DNA from: G963677445 sp963677445
GTDB lineage: Bacteria > Bacteroidota > Ignavibacteria > Ignavibacteriales > Melioribacteraceae
Length of the DNA stretch: 64,000 nucleotides
Reading direction: 5' to 3'
NCBI GenBank assembly: GCA_963677445.2
Contig: CAXXGF010000073.1
Location: forward strand, 84,083-148,082
Shown here: piece by piece, positions 35,167-44,140 of the stretch
Numbering within the stretch: the stretch's first letter is position 1
How the letters are laid out: every line of letters starts with the position of its first letter
Program-made: the position numbers and the translations under genes
The notes under the pieces: generated by a model
The model's input: the letters and a program-made list of their open reading frames with translations, nothing else
Database searches by the model: none
What the model was told of the DNA's origin: nothing

Positions 35167-36573
35167 ATGTTAATACTGGTTCCCGGATGGGCTCACCATT
35201 ATGATGAATTCTGGGCTGCTGTTAAAAGACGCAACCTTTGGTTTATCAAACTGCGGTATCTTTTTGCGTTCAGTCTTATGATTTTTCTTATCGGGGGGGA
35301 ATATATACTTGATTTTCAACTCACCGATACCCAGGTAACAGCAATAACGGCAATAATTATTACAATAGCATCTTATAATATTTTTTTACACTGGTTCCGA
35401 AAACATGTTAAGTGCGTTCCCGGTCAGTTTAACTGCCTTCACATGTCGCTCGTACAAATGCTTCTGGATCTTTTCGCCCTGATGATCCTGATATATTTTA
35501 CCGGCGTAATAGAATCTCCCCTCTATATGTTTTTTATTTTCCAGATGATAATTGGCAGTTTAATTCTGCCCGGTTATGTTGTCTATACAATCGCGGGTTT
35601 AATAATAATTATATTTTCATCACTGATTATCTTTCAGCATAACAGTCTGATTCCATCATTTCCCATACAGGGATTATACATCCAGGAATCAGGTTTTACA
35701 TCCAATTATGTTTTTCTCTTTATTATAGTATTCAGCACAATGCTCATCGTCAGCGTTCTTATTGCCAACAGGATCGCCCGATCACTATATAAAAGGGAAC
35801 AGGAACTGAGGGAAACATTATTGAAGCTTAATGAAGCTGAAGTAACAAAGCAGAAATACATCATGGGAGTTGTTCATGAAATAAAGTCTCCGATCGCGGC
35901 GGTTAAATCAATTATTGATTTAATATTACAGAATTTCCTGGGACCGGTCAGCGAAACAATTTCAGTGAAGCTGAAGAGAGCTCACCATAGAACGGATGAC
36001 GCTCTTAACCTTATCAATAATATATTAAGGATATCGAAGCTCAGGATACTGAATATAACCACAACCGAAGAGCTGAATATTGCCGAGATAATTCAGACGA
36101 CAATTTCAAAAAATTCTGATACGGCCGTTGTAAAAAATCTGGAAATTAAATTTTCTGATACCCGCAAGGAAAACAAACCGCTAAAAGGAGACCGGGTTTT
36201 ACTGGAGCTCGCGATGTCCAATATGCTGAGTAATGCCATAAAATATAATATGGATAACGGGATCATTGAAATAATACTGAATGATCACGAAGATGAACTG
36301 GAGATAGAATTCTGTGATAGTGGTATTGGAATTCCGGCAAAGGATACAGAAAAAATCTTTGCCCAGTTTTATCGGGCTTCAAACCTGAAATGGAATGATT
36401 TTGAAGGTAGCGGAGTTGGCCTGGCGCTTGTCATGGAGATTATCGAAAGGCACAACGGTCAGATAAAAGTTGAAAGCCCATCGAGATTATCGACACCTGA
36501 CCGGCCTGGCACATCTTTTACGATCAGGATGCCTTATCAGAGCAAGATAACATCAGATCCCGATAAAAAATGA
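35167..36573 (+). CDS. Orphan membrane sensor histidine kinase 2
   Basis: 468 aa from the ATG at 35167, preceded by GGGAG at 5-base spacing. It has the same layout as kinase 1: about six helices, including a shared ESPLYMFFIFQMIIGSLILP-type helix (EAPIFLFFIFHMILGSLLLP in kinase 1). Then come His237 (VVHEIKSPIAAV), the N box NMLSNAIKYNMDNG, DSGIGIPAKD and GSGVGLALV. The two kinases are tandem duplicates. It is convergent with ispE, with only 2 bases between the stops. No regulator gene is nearby. Confidence 0.9.
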   Translation: MLILVPGWAHHYDEFWAAVKRRNLWFIKLRYLFAFSLMIFLIGGEYILDFQLTDTQVTAITAIIITIASYNIFLHWFRKHVKCVPGQFNCLHMSLVQMLLDLFALMILIYFTGVIESPLYMFFIFQMIIGSLILPGYVVYTIAGLIIIIFSSLIIFQHNSLIPSFPIQGLYIQESGFTSNYVFLFIIVFSTMLIVSVLIANRIARSLYKREQELRETLLKLNEAEVTKQKYIMGVVHEIKSPIAAVKSIIDLILQNFLGPVSETISVKLKRAHHRTDDALNLINNILRISKLRILNITTTEELNIAEIIQTTISKNSDTAVVKNLEIKFSDTRKENKPLKGDRVLLELAMSNMLSNAIKYNMDNGIIEIILNDHEDELEIEFCDSGIGIPAKDTEKIFAQFYRASNLKWNDFEGSGVGLALVMEIIERHNGQIKVESPSRLSTPDRPGTSFTIRMPYQSKITSDPDKK

Positions 36574-36575
36574 TC

Positions 36576-37421
36576 TTAATATTCCCGGGTTCTGCTGATA
36601 AAACTAAGATAATTTTCCGGTAAATCATCGGTAACCTTTGAGATATCATTTATATCATCGAAAAATCCATAGACAGTTGAACCGCTTCCGGACATCATGC
36701 TAAAAGTGGAATTATTATTCAGCATTTTTTCCTTTATTTTTCCAATTTCAGGATATTTGCCGAATACATAATTTTCAAAATCATTCACCAGTCGCCCTGA
36801 AAGCGCTTTTGGATTATGGGCCGCTTCTGAAAATAGCTGAATATAATCTGTATCATTTATTGATGGTTTGATATTTCTGAAAGCTTCGGCAGTGGAAACA
36901 TGAATACCCGGGTTTACGATCAATATATATGTTTCAGGATAAAAATCGACCGGCACAAGCGCTTCTCCTCTTGAAAAGCCCGCGGAAGGGCGGGAGAGCA
37001 GAAAAAAAGGCACGTCGGATCCAAGCGAGAGGGCAGATTCAAAAAGCTGATTTGAATTAAGATTTAATTTTAACAGGGCATTAAGGGCAAGAATTGTGGA
37101 CGCGGCATCCGAACTGCCTCCTCCAAGTCCTCCTCCCATAGGAATTCCCTTTAACAATTCTATCTTCACGTTAATCTTTATTTTTAGTTTATTTTCCAGT
37201 AACCTCACAGCTTTTACAACAAGGTTCTCCTCATTTTCAAGCTCGGGAAAACCCTGGCAGAAAAAACTGAATTTGGTATCGGGGTAAATAGATATTTTAT
37301 CTGCCATATCCATCACAGGAAAAAATAAAGTTTTCAGATTATGAAATCCATCTTCTCTTTTTTCAATAATATTAAGCCCCAGGTTAATTTTGGCGGGCGC
37401 GTTAATCTGAATAAAATTCAT
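36576..37421 (-). CDS. ispE: 4-diphosphocytidyl-2-C-methyl-D-erythritol kinase
   Basis: 281 aa from the ATG at 37421. A GHMP kinase with NAPAKINLGLNI at the start, the ATP loop PMGGGLGGGSSDAA and the final MSGSGSTVYGFF. It phosphorylates CDP-ME in the non-mevalonate isoprenoid pathway. Its start overlaps the end of the upstream methyltransferase gene by 20 bases, which implies coupling. Confidence 0.95.
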   Translation of the reverse strand: MNFIQINAPAKINLGLNIIEKREDGFHNLKTLFFPVMDMADKISIYPDTKFSFFCQGFPELENEENLVVKAVRLLENKLKIKINVKIELLKGIPMGGGLGGGSSDAASTILALNALLKLNLNSNQLFESALSLGSDVPFFLLSRPSAGFSRGEALVPVDFYPETYILIVNPGIHVSTAEAFRNIKPSINDTDYIQLFSEAAHNPKALSGRLVNDFENYVFGKYPEIGKIKEKMLNNNSTFSMMSGSGSTVYGFFDDINDISKVTDDLPENYLSFISRTREY

Positions 37422-38280
37422 CAATAAAAATCCTTAATTTTCTGATATGTTCGAATGAAGAGCCGCAGCACGCTCCTAAAAATGATGGATTAAACCTTAT
37501 TAAAGTTTCTATTTCTGCTATATAGATATCGGGAGAAGTTCCACAATATATTTCATTATCATGCACATTTCCGCCTCCCATATTCGCGTAGAACCCAAAT
37601 GACAGACTGATATTCATCTTTGATACAATTTTAATAATATCATTCACCGGACAACAATTAAAGCTAACCGCCCGGGGATTAAATTGAGAGATAAGGTCCA
37701 AAGCCTCCTGAATATCGCTTCCATCCAGCAAAGTGAGCTCAGGAGTAATATAAAGAGAAATAATGAAAGGGAATTTATTGCCATCCATTATTTTAAGGAT
37801 AATTTTAATTTCATCTAGATGACTTTGTGTTTCATGAAGGATAAAATCGCAATTATTTTCAATAAGGGAACCGATATGACGCTGATGATTATCTTCCAGC
37901 TCGGAAAGGGTCGCATTACGCTGTCTCTGGTAACAATCTTCGGCAGGAGGATTAGACCCCGCGATAAGTGTTGTTTGCCCTTCAGCGGCTCTGTGAGCGA
38001 GACTACAGGCTTTTTTGACAATCAGTCCGGGCGACACAGAAGCTCCTGAACGAATAAGAGCGAGAGGATTGGTCCTGAAAGTATTTGTCGTGATGATATC
38101 CGCTCCGGCAGCTATATATTGCCTGTGAATTTTTTCAACCGTATCGGGCGCGGTAAAATTTGCCTCTCCCGACCATACAGGGCTATTATTTGTTTTACCC
38201 ATCTGTTGAAGAAGGCTTCCCATCGAGCCGTCAAGAATCAACGGTTTCGATCTGTTATTAAAAATATTTTCATCCGGCAT
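37402..38280 (-). CDS. Homocysteine S-methyltransferase-like protein
   Basis: 292 aa. A zinc-dependent barrel with LILDGSMGSLLQQMG at the start, TNTFRTNP, FNCCPV and the zinc cysteines in GACCGSS. This corresponds to the N-terminal homocysteine-binding module of MetH, or to stand-alone MmuM/BHMT-like enzymes; the methyl donor cannot be read. It makes methionine in the cytoplasm. It shares one base with the following GT9 gene's end and overlaps ispE, within a tight minus-strand run. Confidence 0.85.
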   Translation of the reverse strand: MPDENIFNNRSKPLILDGSMGSLLQQMGKTNNSPVWSGEANFTAPDTVEKIHRQYIAAGADIITTNTFRTNPLALIRSGASVSPGLIVKKACSLAHRAAEGQTTLIAGSNPPAEDCYQRQRNATLSELEDNHQRHIGSLIENNCDFILHETQSHLDEIKIILKIMDGNKFPFIISLYITPELTLLDGSDIQEALDLISQFNPRAVSFNCCPVNDIIKIVSKMNISLSFGFYANMGGGNVHDNEIYCGTSPDIYIAEIETLIRFNPSFLGACCGSSFEHIRKLRIFIDEFYSD

Positions 38281-39404
38281 TATTTCAGAGAGTTAAAATA
38301 GTTAATCGTTTCAGTTTCAATTTTTTCCAGGTCAATCATTTCGATACATTCCAGGTTATGGGGGCAGCTTTTTTTCCAGCAGGGTGAACATTCCAGATTT
38401 TCAGGATATATTTTTATTCCCCGGTCATACAAATCTATTTCACTCTGGCAGGAAAGTCCGAACCACGCGATCACATATTTTTTTAACGCGATAGCGAGAT
38501 GCATGCCGAAAGAGTCGCCGGTAATCACAAGATCGGCAAGATTTTCATAACATGCTCCTTTTCTGATACCTTCATTAGTGGGGGTATTTATTATTTTACC
38601 TTTGAAGTGTTCTGCTATTTCATTGTTCCTGATAGTATCTTCAGGTCCCCCGAGTAAAATAATTTTGAACCGATTATATGACAGAAACTTTTCAATCAAC
38701 TGAATATGTTGTTCAACTGTCATTTTTTTGTTGGGGAAAAGGGTGGAACATCCGGTATTAAATCCAATTACCTCATCATCTTTATCTATTCCGGCCTCTT
38801 TCCTGTATCGGTCGGTAAAATCAATCTCTTCACTGCTGAAATTAAATACATACTCATTTCTGTCATATTCAACTTCAAATGTCTCGGAAAGATAATCCTG
38901 ACCTGTCCTCTGATTAACCCTGAATTTAAGATTATCATCGAGACCAAGTTTATAATTATATAAAGCTCCATCATTCAGCGGAATTATTTTCGCGTTATTA
39001 TCAATCCCGAATCCAAGTCTGTGACTTGCTTTAACCGACATCGCCAATGCGCCTGAACGCAACGACTTATCAACATTCATTACATAATCAAATTCAAGCT
39101 GGTTCAGTATGGATATTGATTCAAAATCATATACAAATACTTTGTCAATATATTCATTATATTTCAACAGACCTGATGCCACCTTAAGTGTTATCCAATA
39201 TATCGTGGAAACCGGAAATTTCTTTTTTAATGACGCTAACTGAGCGGTTGTCATCAATACATCACCCATCGCATCGAGATTTATTATCAGTATTCGCGTA
39301 CCTGCCGGCTGTTGATCACCACATCCTTCTGCCAGGCAGTTATATCCCGGGAAACAGGGTTTATAGCCGTTAAAATGTTTACAATCAGGAATCTTTATAT
39401 TCAT
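38280..39404 (-). CDS. GT9 family glycosyltransferase with Cys-rich N-terminus
   Basis: 374 aa from the ATG at 39404, which overlaps the upstream gene by 20 bases. The first 30 residues contain four cysteines (CKHFNGYKPC...C...C) before the Rossmann start ILIINLDAMGDVLMTT. The C-terminal Cys cluster CSPCWKKSCPHNLEC is the usual GT9 one. The fold is the GT-B heptosyltransferase type (ADP-heptose to LPS), acting at the inner face of the membrane on a lipid-linked acceptor. The sugar specificity is inferred only. Confidence 0.85.
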   Translation of the reverse strand: MNIKIPDCKHFNGYKPCFPGYNCLAEGCGDQQPAGTRILIINLDAMGDVLMTTAQLASLKKKFPVSTIYWITLKVASGLLKYNEYIDKVFVYDFESISILNQLEFDYVMNVDKSLRSGALAMSVKASHRLGFGIDNNAKIIPLNDGALYNYKLGLDDNLKFRVNQRTGQDYLSETFEVEYDRNEYVFNFSSEEIDFTDRYRKEAGIDKDDEVIGFNTGCSTLFPNKKMTVEQHIQLIEKFLSYNRFKIILLGGPEDTIRNNEIAEHFKGKIINTPTNEGIRKGACYENLADLVITGDSFGMHLAIALKKYVIAWFGLSCQSEIDLYDRGIKIYPENLECSPCWKKSCPHNLECIEMIDLEKIETETINYFNSLK

Positions 39405-40470
39405 CAATATAGTTTCCAAAAAAATTATCGAATTTATCAATTACCACTTCACAAGCTAAATTGTCCAGTGTCGGTTCTTCGGTAACAATGCAATCATAAT
39501 CTGACTTATATGGATACCAGATGATATCGGTTGTGTTATACTTTACATAAATTCCAAACAGGGGAATACGGAATGCCGACGCGATATGGACGATAAATGT
39601 ATCGGGGGTAAATAAAAAATCAAGACGGGAGACAACAGCGCAGAATTGCTCAAAATCTTCGGAAAAATAAAAAGAATGTTTATCTCCGGCGATAGTTCTT
39701 GCCTGTTCGGCATAATCCGGAGCTGAAAGTATAAGAATATTTACATCATAAATCTCCGAAATATGGTCGGCAAGTCTTTTGAATTTTTCTGTTCCCCAGT
39801 ATCTGGCTTCACTACCGGCGGTTATGTTTATTCCGACAAGCATTTTTTCCCGATCAAATAAAGAAGATAAATACTTTCGCGCGTTATCTGCTTTCTCTCC
39901 TGATACAAAATATTCAATATTTAGTCCCGCCAGACCCACATTCTGATCATTACCGATTATTGAATATATATTCAGCAATCTGTCGACAACATGAACTTTT
40001 TGAGGATCGGGGCGAATTGCTGTTTTAGTGTAAAGCTCACTGTTGCCCTTATTTAATCCGAGTTTCATGGGAGCGTTTGAAAACATCAGCAGGAAGGAAA
40101 CAGTGGTTGAAATATCATCATGAAGATCAATTACCACATTATATTTTTTTTTGTTTAATATCCGTAGTGTTTTGAATAATCCCGCTATACCGCGCTGAAG
40201 AACAATAATTTCCGCAATATTTGGATTATTCTTAAAGATAAAATGATTTTTTCTTCCCGCCAGAATATCAATTTGGGGGTTTTGCGCTATTTTAATTTTT
40301 TTTACAAATGGGGTGGCTACAAGAGCGTCTCCTATTCTGTTCAGTCTTATAATAAGAACCTTTGATTGAGAAGACAAGTTAACAGGAGTTTCTTTTTTCC
40401 GGCCCGCTATCAGCAGAAGAAGGGAGTAAATAAACTTCCTGAATAATATTTCAAGTTTTTTCATGAGCAT
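39385..40470 (-). CDS. GT9 family glycosyltransferase (heptosyltransferase-like)
   Basis: 361 aa (an ATG two codons later is also possible). GT-B fold with VLIIRLNRIGDALVATPFVKK at the N-terminus and the nucleotide-sugar site region GINITAGSEARYWG and FTPDTFIVHIASAF. It lacks the C-terminal Cys cluster of its two neighbours. It is the second of three GT9 genes in a row and overlaps both by 20 bases. A role in LPS core or another surface glycan is inferred. Confidence 0.83.
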   Translation of the reverse strand: MLMKKLEILFRKFIYSLLLLIAGRKKETPVNLSSQSKVLIIRLNRIGDALVATPFVKKIKIAQNPQIDILAGRKNHFIFKNNPNIAEIIVLQRGIAGLFKTLRILNKKKYNVVIDLHDDISTTVSFLLMFSNAPMKLGLNKGNSELYTKTAIRPDPQKVHVVDRLLNIYSIIGNDQNVGLAGLNIEYFVSGEKADNARKYLSSLFDREKMLVGINITAGSEARYWGTEKFKRLADHISEIYDVNILILSAPDYAEQARTIAGDKHSFYFSEDFEQFCAVVSRLDFLFTPDTFIVHIASAFRIPLFGIYVKYNTTDIIWYPYKSDYDCIVTEEPTLDNLACEVVIDKFDNFFGNYIDEYKDS

Positions 40471-41485
40471 CTTTTAATCGCAGTAATTCTTCAACAATAC
40501 CTGCTATTTCTTCTGAATTCAGTTCTCTGAAACATTCCTGGTTACGGGGACAATCGAGCAGATTGCATTCAATGCACCCCAGCTCTTCATTCCTTATTGT
40601 TCTGTGTCCGTCGCCAAAAGGTCCCTGAAGCAGGGGACTGGTAGGGCCATGCAGACTGACAGCGCTTGTTCCGACCGCTGTGGCCATGTGCATCGGACCA
40701 CTGTCATTCGCGACCATCACATCGCATTTTGATATTAAAGCCGCCATCTGACGAAGAGAAGTATCGGGAGCTTTTAGAATTTTGTTCCCCAGCATTTCCT
40801 TTATTTTATCGGCATCTTCTTCATCACCGGGTCCCCATAGAAGGAGCAATTCTGAATCTGTGTTGTTTAAAATTGATTCCGCTATTTCAGCAAACTTTTC
40901 GGGAGGACATTTTTTTGAAGCCCATCCGCCGGTAGGGCAAATAGCTGTAACCTGTGATTCATCAAGTTTATTTTCAGAAAAGAAACTTTCGGCAAACACT
41001 GTATCTTCCGGGTAAAGGCCTATTCTTAATGATTTATCTGTAATACTTATGCCCGCGGATTCCGTGAGTAGATTATGCAGTTCAGCTGCGTGGTATTTAT
41101 TTCTTTCTGAGGGGCCAAAAATATTGTAAGCATATTTCCTCCCTTTATATGGATACCCGGCGCGGTATTCGGCTTTGCTGAAATAGGTGATCTGCGCGGT
41201 TGTGGGATTGGAAAAAAAATCAATTATTAAATCGTACCTATTTTTTCTTATGCTAAAAATTGTTTTAAGACGATTGTATAATCCCTTGCGTTTAAATAAG
41301 ATAACTTTATTGATTTCAGGTAATGGTTCAATAATAAAAGAGCCTGGTTTTTCAGTCAGGTAATCAATTCGCGCTTCGGGATATTTTTGATGTATGGCTT
41401 TAATCGCCGCTGTAGTCAGGACCACATCCCCGATTCCTCTCAGCTTTATAAGCAAGATATTATTTATATCTTTTCCGGGAATCAT
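40451..41485 (-). CDS. GT9 family glycosyltransferase (heptosyltransferase-like) with C-terminal Cys cluster
   Basis: 344 aa from the ATG at 41485, which overlaps the DoxX-like stop by 4 bases (ATGA). A longer frame to 41617 would run deep into that gene. Motifs are ILLIKLRGIGDVVLTTAAI, CPTGGWASKKCPPEKFAE, VANDSGPMHMATAVG and the final CIECNLLDCPRNQEC. The HMATAVGT-like block is the classic ADP-heptose site of WaaC/WaaF proteins. First of the three GT9 genes in transcription order. Confidence 0.88.
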   Translation of the reverse strand: MIPGKDINNILLIKLRGIGDVVLTTAAIKAIHQKYPEARIDYLTEKPGSFIIEPLPEINKVILFKRKGLYNRLKTIFSIRKNRYDLIIDFFSNPTTAQITYFSKAEYRAGYPYKGRKYAYNIFGPSERNKYHAAELHNLLTESAGISITDKSLRIGLYPEDTVFAESFFSENKLDESQVTAICPTGGWASKKCPPEKFAEIAESILNNTDSELLLLWGPGDEEDADKIKEMLGNKILKAPDTSLRQMAALISKCDVMVANDSGPMHMATAVGTSAVSLHGPTSPLLQGPFGDGHRTIRNEELGCIECNLLDCPRNQECFRELNSEEIAGIVEELLRLKDAHEKT

Positions 41486-41928
41486 ATCCTTTCCCCAATT
41501 ATAAATTTGCCTGCGCCATTGAGAATAATCTGTAGAGAGAGAGCTAACAGAAGAAAATTTTCCGCGATCTTTCTGAAGCCAACTTTTTCGGCGTTTATTG
41601 TGCCGTAACATCCACATTCAATATCAAGCCCCCGGATAAGAGCAATGGAGATAAGAGCGATAAACATTACGAGAAGCGCTCCTATAATTAAAGAATTTTC
41701 CCTGGGGAAGACACCCGCGAGAAGAAAAATACCAGCGAAAAGCTCAATCCAGGGAATGGCTATTGCCACAAAATTGATAAGGAAAACCGGCAATACACGA
41801 TAGTTGGAAACCGCGATGGCAAAGGATTCGGGATCGGCAATTTTTTCTATTGAGGCAAAAATAAAAACCATAGCGACAATGATCCTCGCGGCGAGAAGAA
41901 GATAATTATTTTCAAAGAGTTTCCGCAT
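41482..41928 (-). CDS. MauE/DoxX-family membrane protein
   Basis: 148 aa, four membrane helices. It has the family N-terminus LLAARIIVAMVFIFASIEKIADP and the motif DIECGCYG before helix 4, whose paired cysteines mark MauE-like members. MauE proteins help disulfide formation or export in the envelope. It overlaps the preceding rhodanese gene by 17 bases, and rhodanese plus MauE/DoxX suggests a joint sulfur or thiol relay at the membrane (inference). Confidence 0.83.
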   Translation of the reverse strand: MRKLFENNYLLLAARIIVAMVFIFASIEKIADPESFAIAVSNYRVLPVFLINFVAIAIPWIELFAGIFLLAGVFPRENSLIIGALLVMFIALISIALIRGLDIECGCYGTINAEKVGFRKIAENFLLLALSLQIILNGAGKFIIGERI

Positions 41929-42451
41929 TTTCGCCTCCTTTTTCTATAGGATATCCCGATAAAGTCCATTCGGTCCATCCACCTTCAATAACAAAAAGAT
42001 GTTTGAATCCTTCCGAAGCCATATAAATAGCGAGCCTGCGGCTGAGATCACATTCTTCCCCGCAATAAATTATATAAAGCCTCTCTTTATTAAGCTTTTG
42101 CAGCATGGGCATCCCAGGTTCATATTCATACTCGGGAATATTCAGGGAGCCTGGAATATGATTTTCAGCAAAATCCCATTCATCCCTCGCGTCAACAAAA
42201 ACGGCCTTTTGAGAATCGAAAAAAAATTTTGCCTGGTTGAGTGAAATATATTGAGGTTTAAAGCTCAGATCAGCATCAGAATCGAGCAGTGAGTTTATTA
42301 ATGAATCGGAAGCAAAAACCAGATTTTCTTCATGACGTATGAATTCTATCGAATTTTCAGAAAATGAGTTATAGAGCATCCCGCTGATAACGGCAGAAAA
42401 AACAATCAGAAATACTGTGGACAGGTGAACCTGATTAAAGATTTTCTTCAT
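41912..42451 (-). CDS. Membrane-anchored rhodanese-domain protein
   Basis: 179 aa from the ATG at 42451 (GGAG 4 bases upstream). One N-terminal helix (about 9-27) leads to a rhodanese domain at about 65-170: FVDARDEWDFAENHIPGSLNIP, active-site Cys in YCGEECDLSRRLA and GGWTEW. The domain therefore sits outside the cytoplasm, where it could carry a persulfide. Coupled to the MauE/DoxX gene. Confidence 0.87.
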   Translation of the reverse strand: MKKIFNQVHLSTVFLIVFSAVISGMLYNSFSENSIEFIRHEENLVFASDSLINSLLDSDADLSFKPQYISLNQAKFFFDSQKAVFVDARDEWDFAENHIPGSLNIPEYEYEPGMPMLQKLNKERLYIIYCGEECDLSRRLAIYMASEGFKHLFVIEGGWTEWTLSGYPIEKGGENAETL

Positions 42452-44072
42452 GAATCTCCTCACAATCTGCCGGAATTTCAGGTTTCACCAGGAGTACTTT
42501 TTCTTTTGAGAGTTGAACCTGTCCGGGGGGCATCCCTTTTCTTTTATAAACAAATTTGGCCAGGGTATATGAAACCGGAACGGTGCCGGCAGTCTTTGCC
42601 TTACTGTGATAGGCGGCAAGTGACGCGGCCGCTTTCAAAATATTCTTCGGCATTGTTTCCTTCGGGTTGTCCGTCCTCAACACAACATGACTTCCCGGCA
42701 TACCTCTGGCGTGCATCCAGTAATCATTTTGTCTGGCAATTTTTGTGGTTAATAAGTCGTTGCTTTTGCTGTCTTTTCCAACGAGTATCTCATATTTGTC
42801 CGACAGCAGATATTTCCTGTATTTAGCTGTAACTTCCATTTTCAAAGCTTTTGAATTGTCTTTTTCAAGATGCAGAATTTTGGCTGTTTCCCGGTAATTT
42901 TCCAGTGAATCTTCCTCTTCAAACCTGTTTTTAATACTAACGAGTTTTAAGTGTCTTTCACGGGCCGATTCAAGCAATTCACTGCTGATTTCAAAATTCT
43001 TTTTTTCATCCCTTCCTTTTTCAAAATAACGGTCAACCTGCTCCGAAGGGCTCAATTCCGCCTTCAGTTTAATAGTTATTTCTTCATTCGAAATGTAATC
43101 ATTTAATTTTATTTCTTCTAACCCTTTTCTGAGCAGATGAAGATTTGCCAGCAGAATAGCTCCATAGTGTGAATAAACCTTTTCTCTTGAACCTTTCGAC
43201 ACACGCTTATTGAGATTATCAATCTTCAGATTTGATTTTTCAAGTTCCCTGTAAAGGTACTTCTCAATTTTGTTTTTATACTCCAGCTTTTTATTATTTC
43301 TGAATCCCAGGGCTGTATATGCTGAAAGAGCTTCGTTGCAATTTTCATTAATTCGCGATTCTTCAAGAGTTTTTTGTTTGTAATCGAAAGGAGGGCCAAA
43401 ATATTTTTTATTTTCCTCTTTATCAAATCCGGTTAAAATTGCCTCATGATAAACCATTTCCAATAAATCTTTAAGTATTTTTTTATAAGGTTCAGATTGC
43501 TGAGATTTGCGCCTGACAAGTTCATGATATATTTCACGGGTAATAAATCTGTATTCTTTTCTGAATGAACTGAAGTTTTCGCCACTGCCTGAAAATTCGG
43601 GAAAATCGGGAATAAAAATTTGGTTTGTATAGCTGAAGGATTCCGCTTCTGTTACCAGCTCCCGTAACCTGTTTTTTTCCGCTTTCTTAAAACTCTGTAA
43701 TTCAATGGTATTATCGTAAATAATGTTTGTATCTCTGCCCCGTATAAAGAAGTAAAGTCTTTCACTTCCCAGGGAAAAACGGATAATTCGGTCGGCCATG
43801 GCAATCTCAACATTGTCAAATGTTTTTCCTGTTATACCAGGGAAAAATGAGACAATATTTCTTTTGGCTTTCCTGTGATCCGGCTTAATTCTCAGGGAAG
43901 GGGACTGGGGATTAGCGGTTACCAGTATATGCGCGAAAGGCATATCCTCGCAAGCCGCATTAATAAAAAGTACATCCCTTTCCTGCGAAAACACCTCTCC
44001 TGCTTTTTTGCCCCTGATAAAAGGAGCAAGTTCATAGATGGTCCTATTCAAATAAAAATATGAATTAAACAT
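42435..44072 (-). CDS. NFACT-family ribosome quality control factor (RqcH/Rqc2-like)
   Basis: 545 aa with the NFACT order: N domain (ELAPFIRGKKAGEVFSQ), helical coiled-coil middle (about 270-420), and C-terminal NFACT-R domain with the key DYWMHARGMPGSHVVLR. RqcH binds stalled 50S-peptidyl-tRNA complexes and adds alanine tails. In Gram-positives the same family was named fibronectin-binding protein, which is unlikely to be its role here because there is no signal peptide. Its end overlaps the rhodanese gene start by 17 bases. Confidence 0.9.
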   Translation of the reverse strand: MFNSYFYLNRTIYELAPFIRGKKAGEVFSQERDVLFINAACEDMPFAHILVTANPQSPSLRIKPDHRKAKRNIVSFFPGITGKTFDNVEIAMADRIIRFSLGSERLYFFIRGRDTNIIYDNTIELQSFKKAEKNRLRELVTEAESFSYTNQIFIPDFPEFSGSGENFSSFRKEYRFITREIYHELVRRKSQQSEPYKKILKDLLEMVYHEAILTGFDKEENKKYFGPPFDYKQKTLEESRINENCNEALSAYTALGFRNNKKLEYKNKIEKYLYRELEKSNLKIDNLNKRVSKGSREKVYSHYGAILLANLHLLRKGLEEIKLNDYISNEEITIKLKAELSPSEQVDRYFEKGRDEKKNFEISSELLESARERHLKLVSIKNRFEEEDSLENYRETAKILHLEKDNSKALKMEVTAKYRKYLLSDKYEILVGKDSKSNDLLTTKIARQNDYWMHARGMPGSHVVLRTDNPKETMPKNILKAAASLAAYHSKAKTAGTVPVSYTLAKFVYKRKGMPPGQVQLSKEKVLLVKPEIPADCEEIHEENL

Positions 44073-44140
44073 ATCTTCGGGCAGATGTTTTAAAAAGCAA
44101 AACTAAAAATTCACAAAAAAACTTATTTGGCAGAGAAAAA

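Noticed and set aside
41486..41617. Longer N-terminus for the first GT9 gene
   Set aside because: It runs deep into the DoxX-like gene; the ATG at 41485 overlaps that stop as ATGA and gives the standard start.
37402..42463. Minus-strand overlaps of about 20 bases as signs of mis-assembly
   Set aside because: The overlaps recur regularly between adjacent genes and are normal translational coupling in this genome.
42425..42826. Plus-strand frame across the end of the NFACT gene
   Set aside because: Shadow of the conserved NFACT-R domain on the minus strand.
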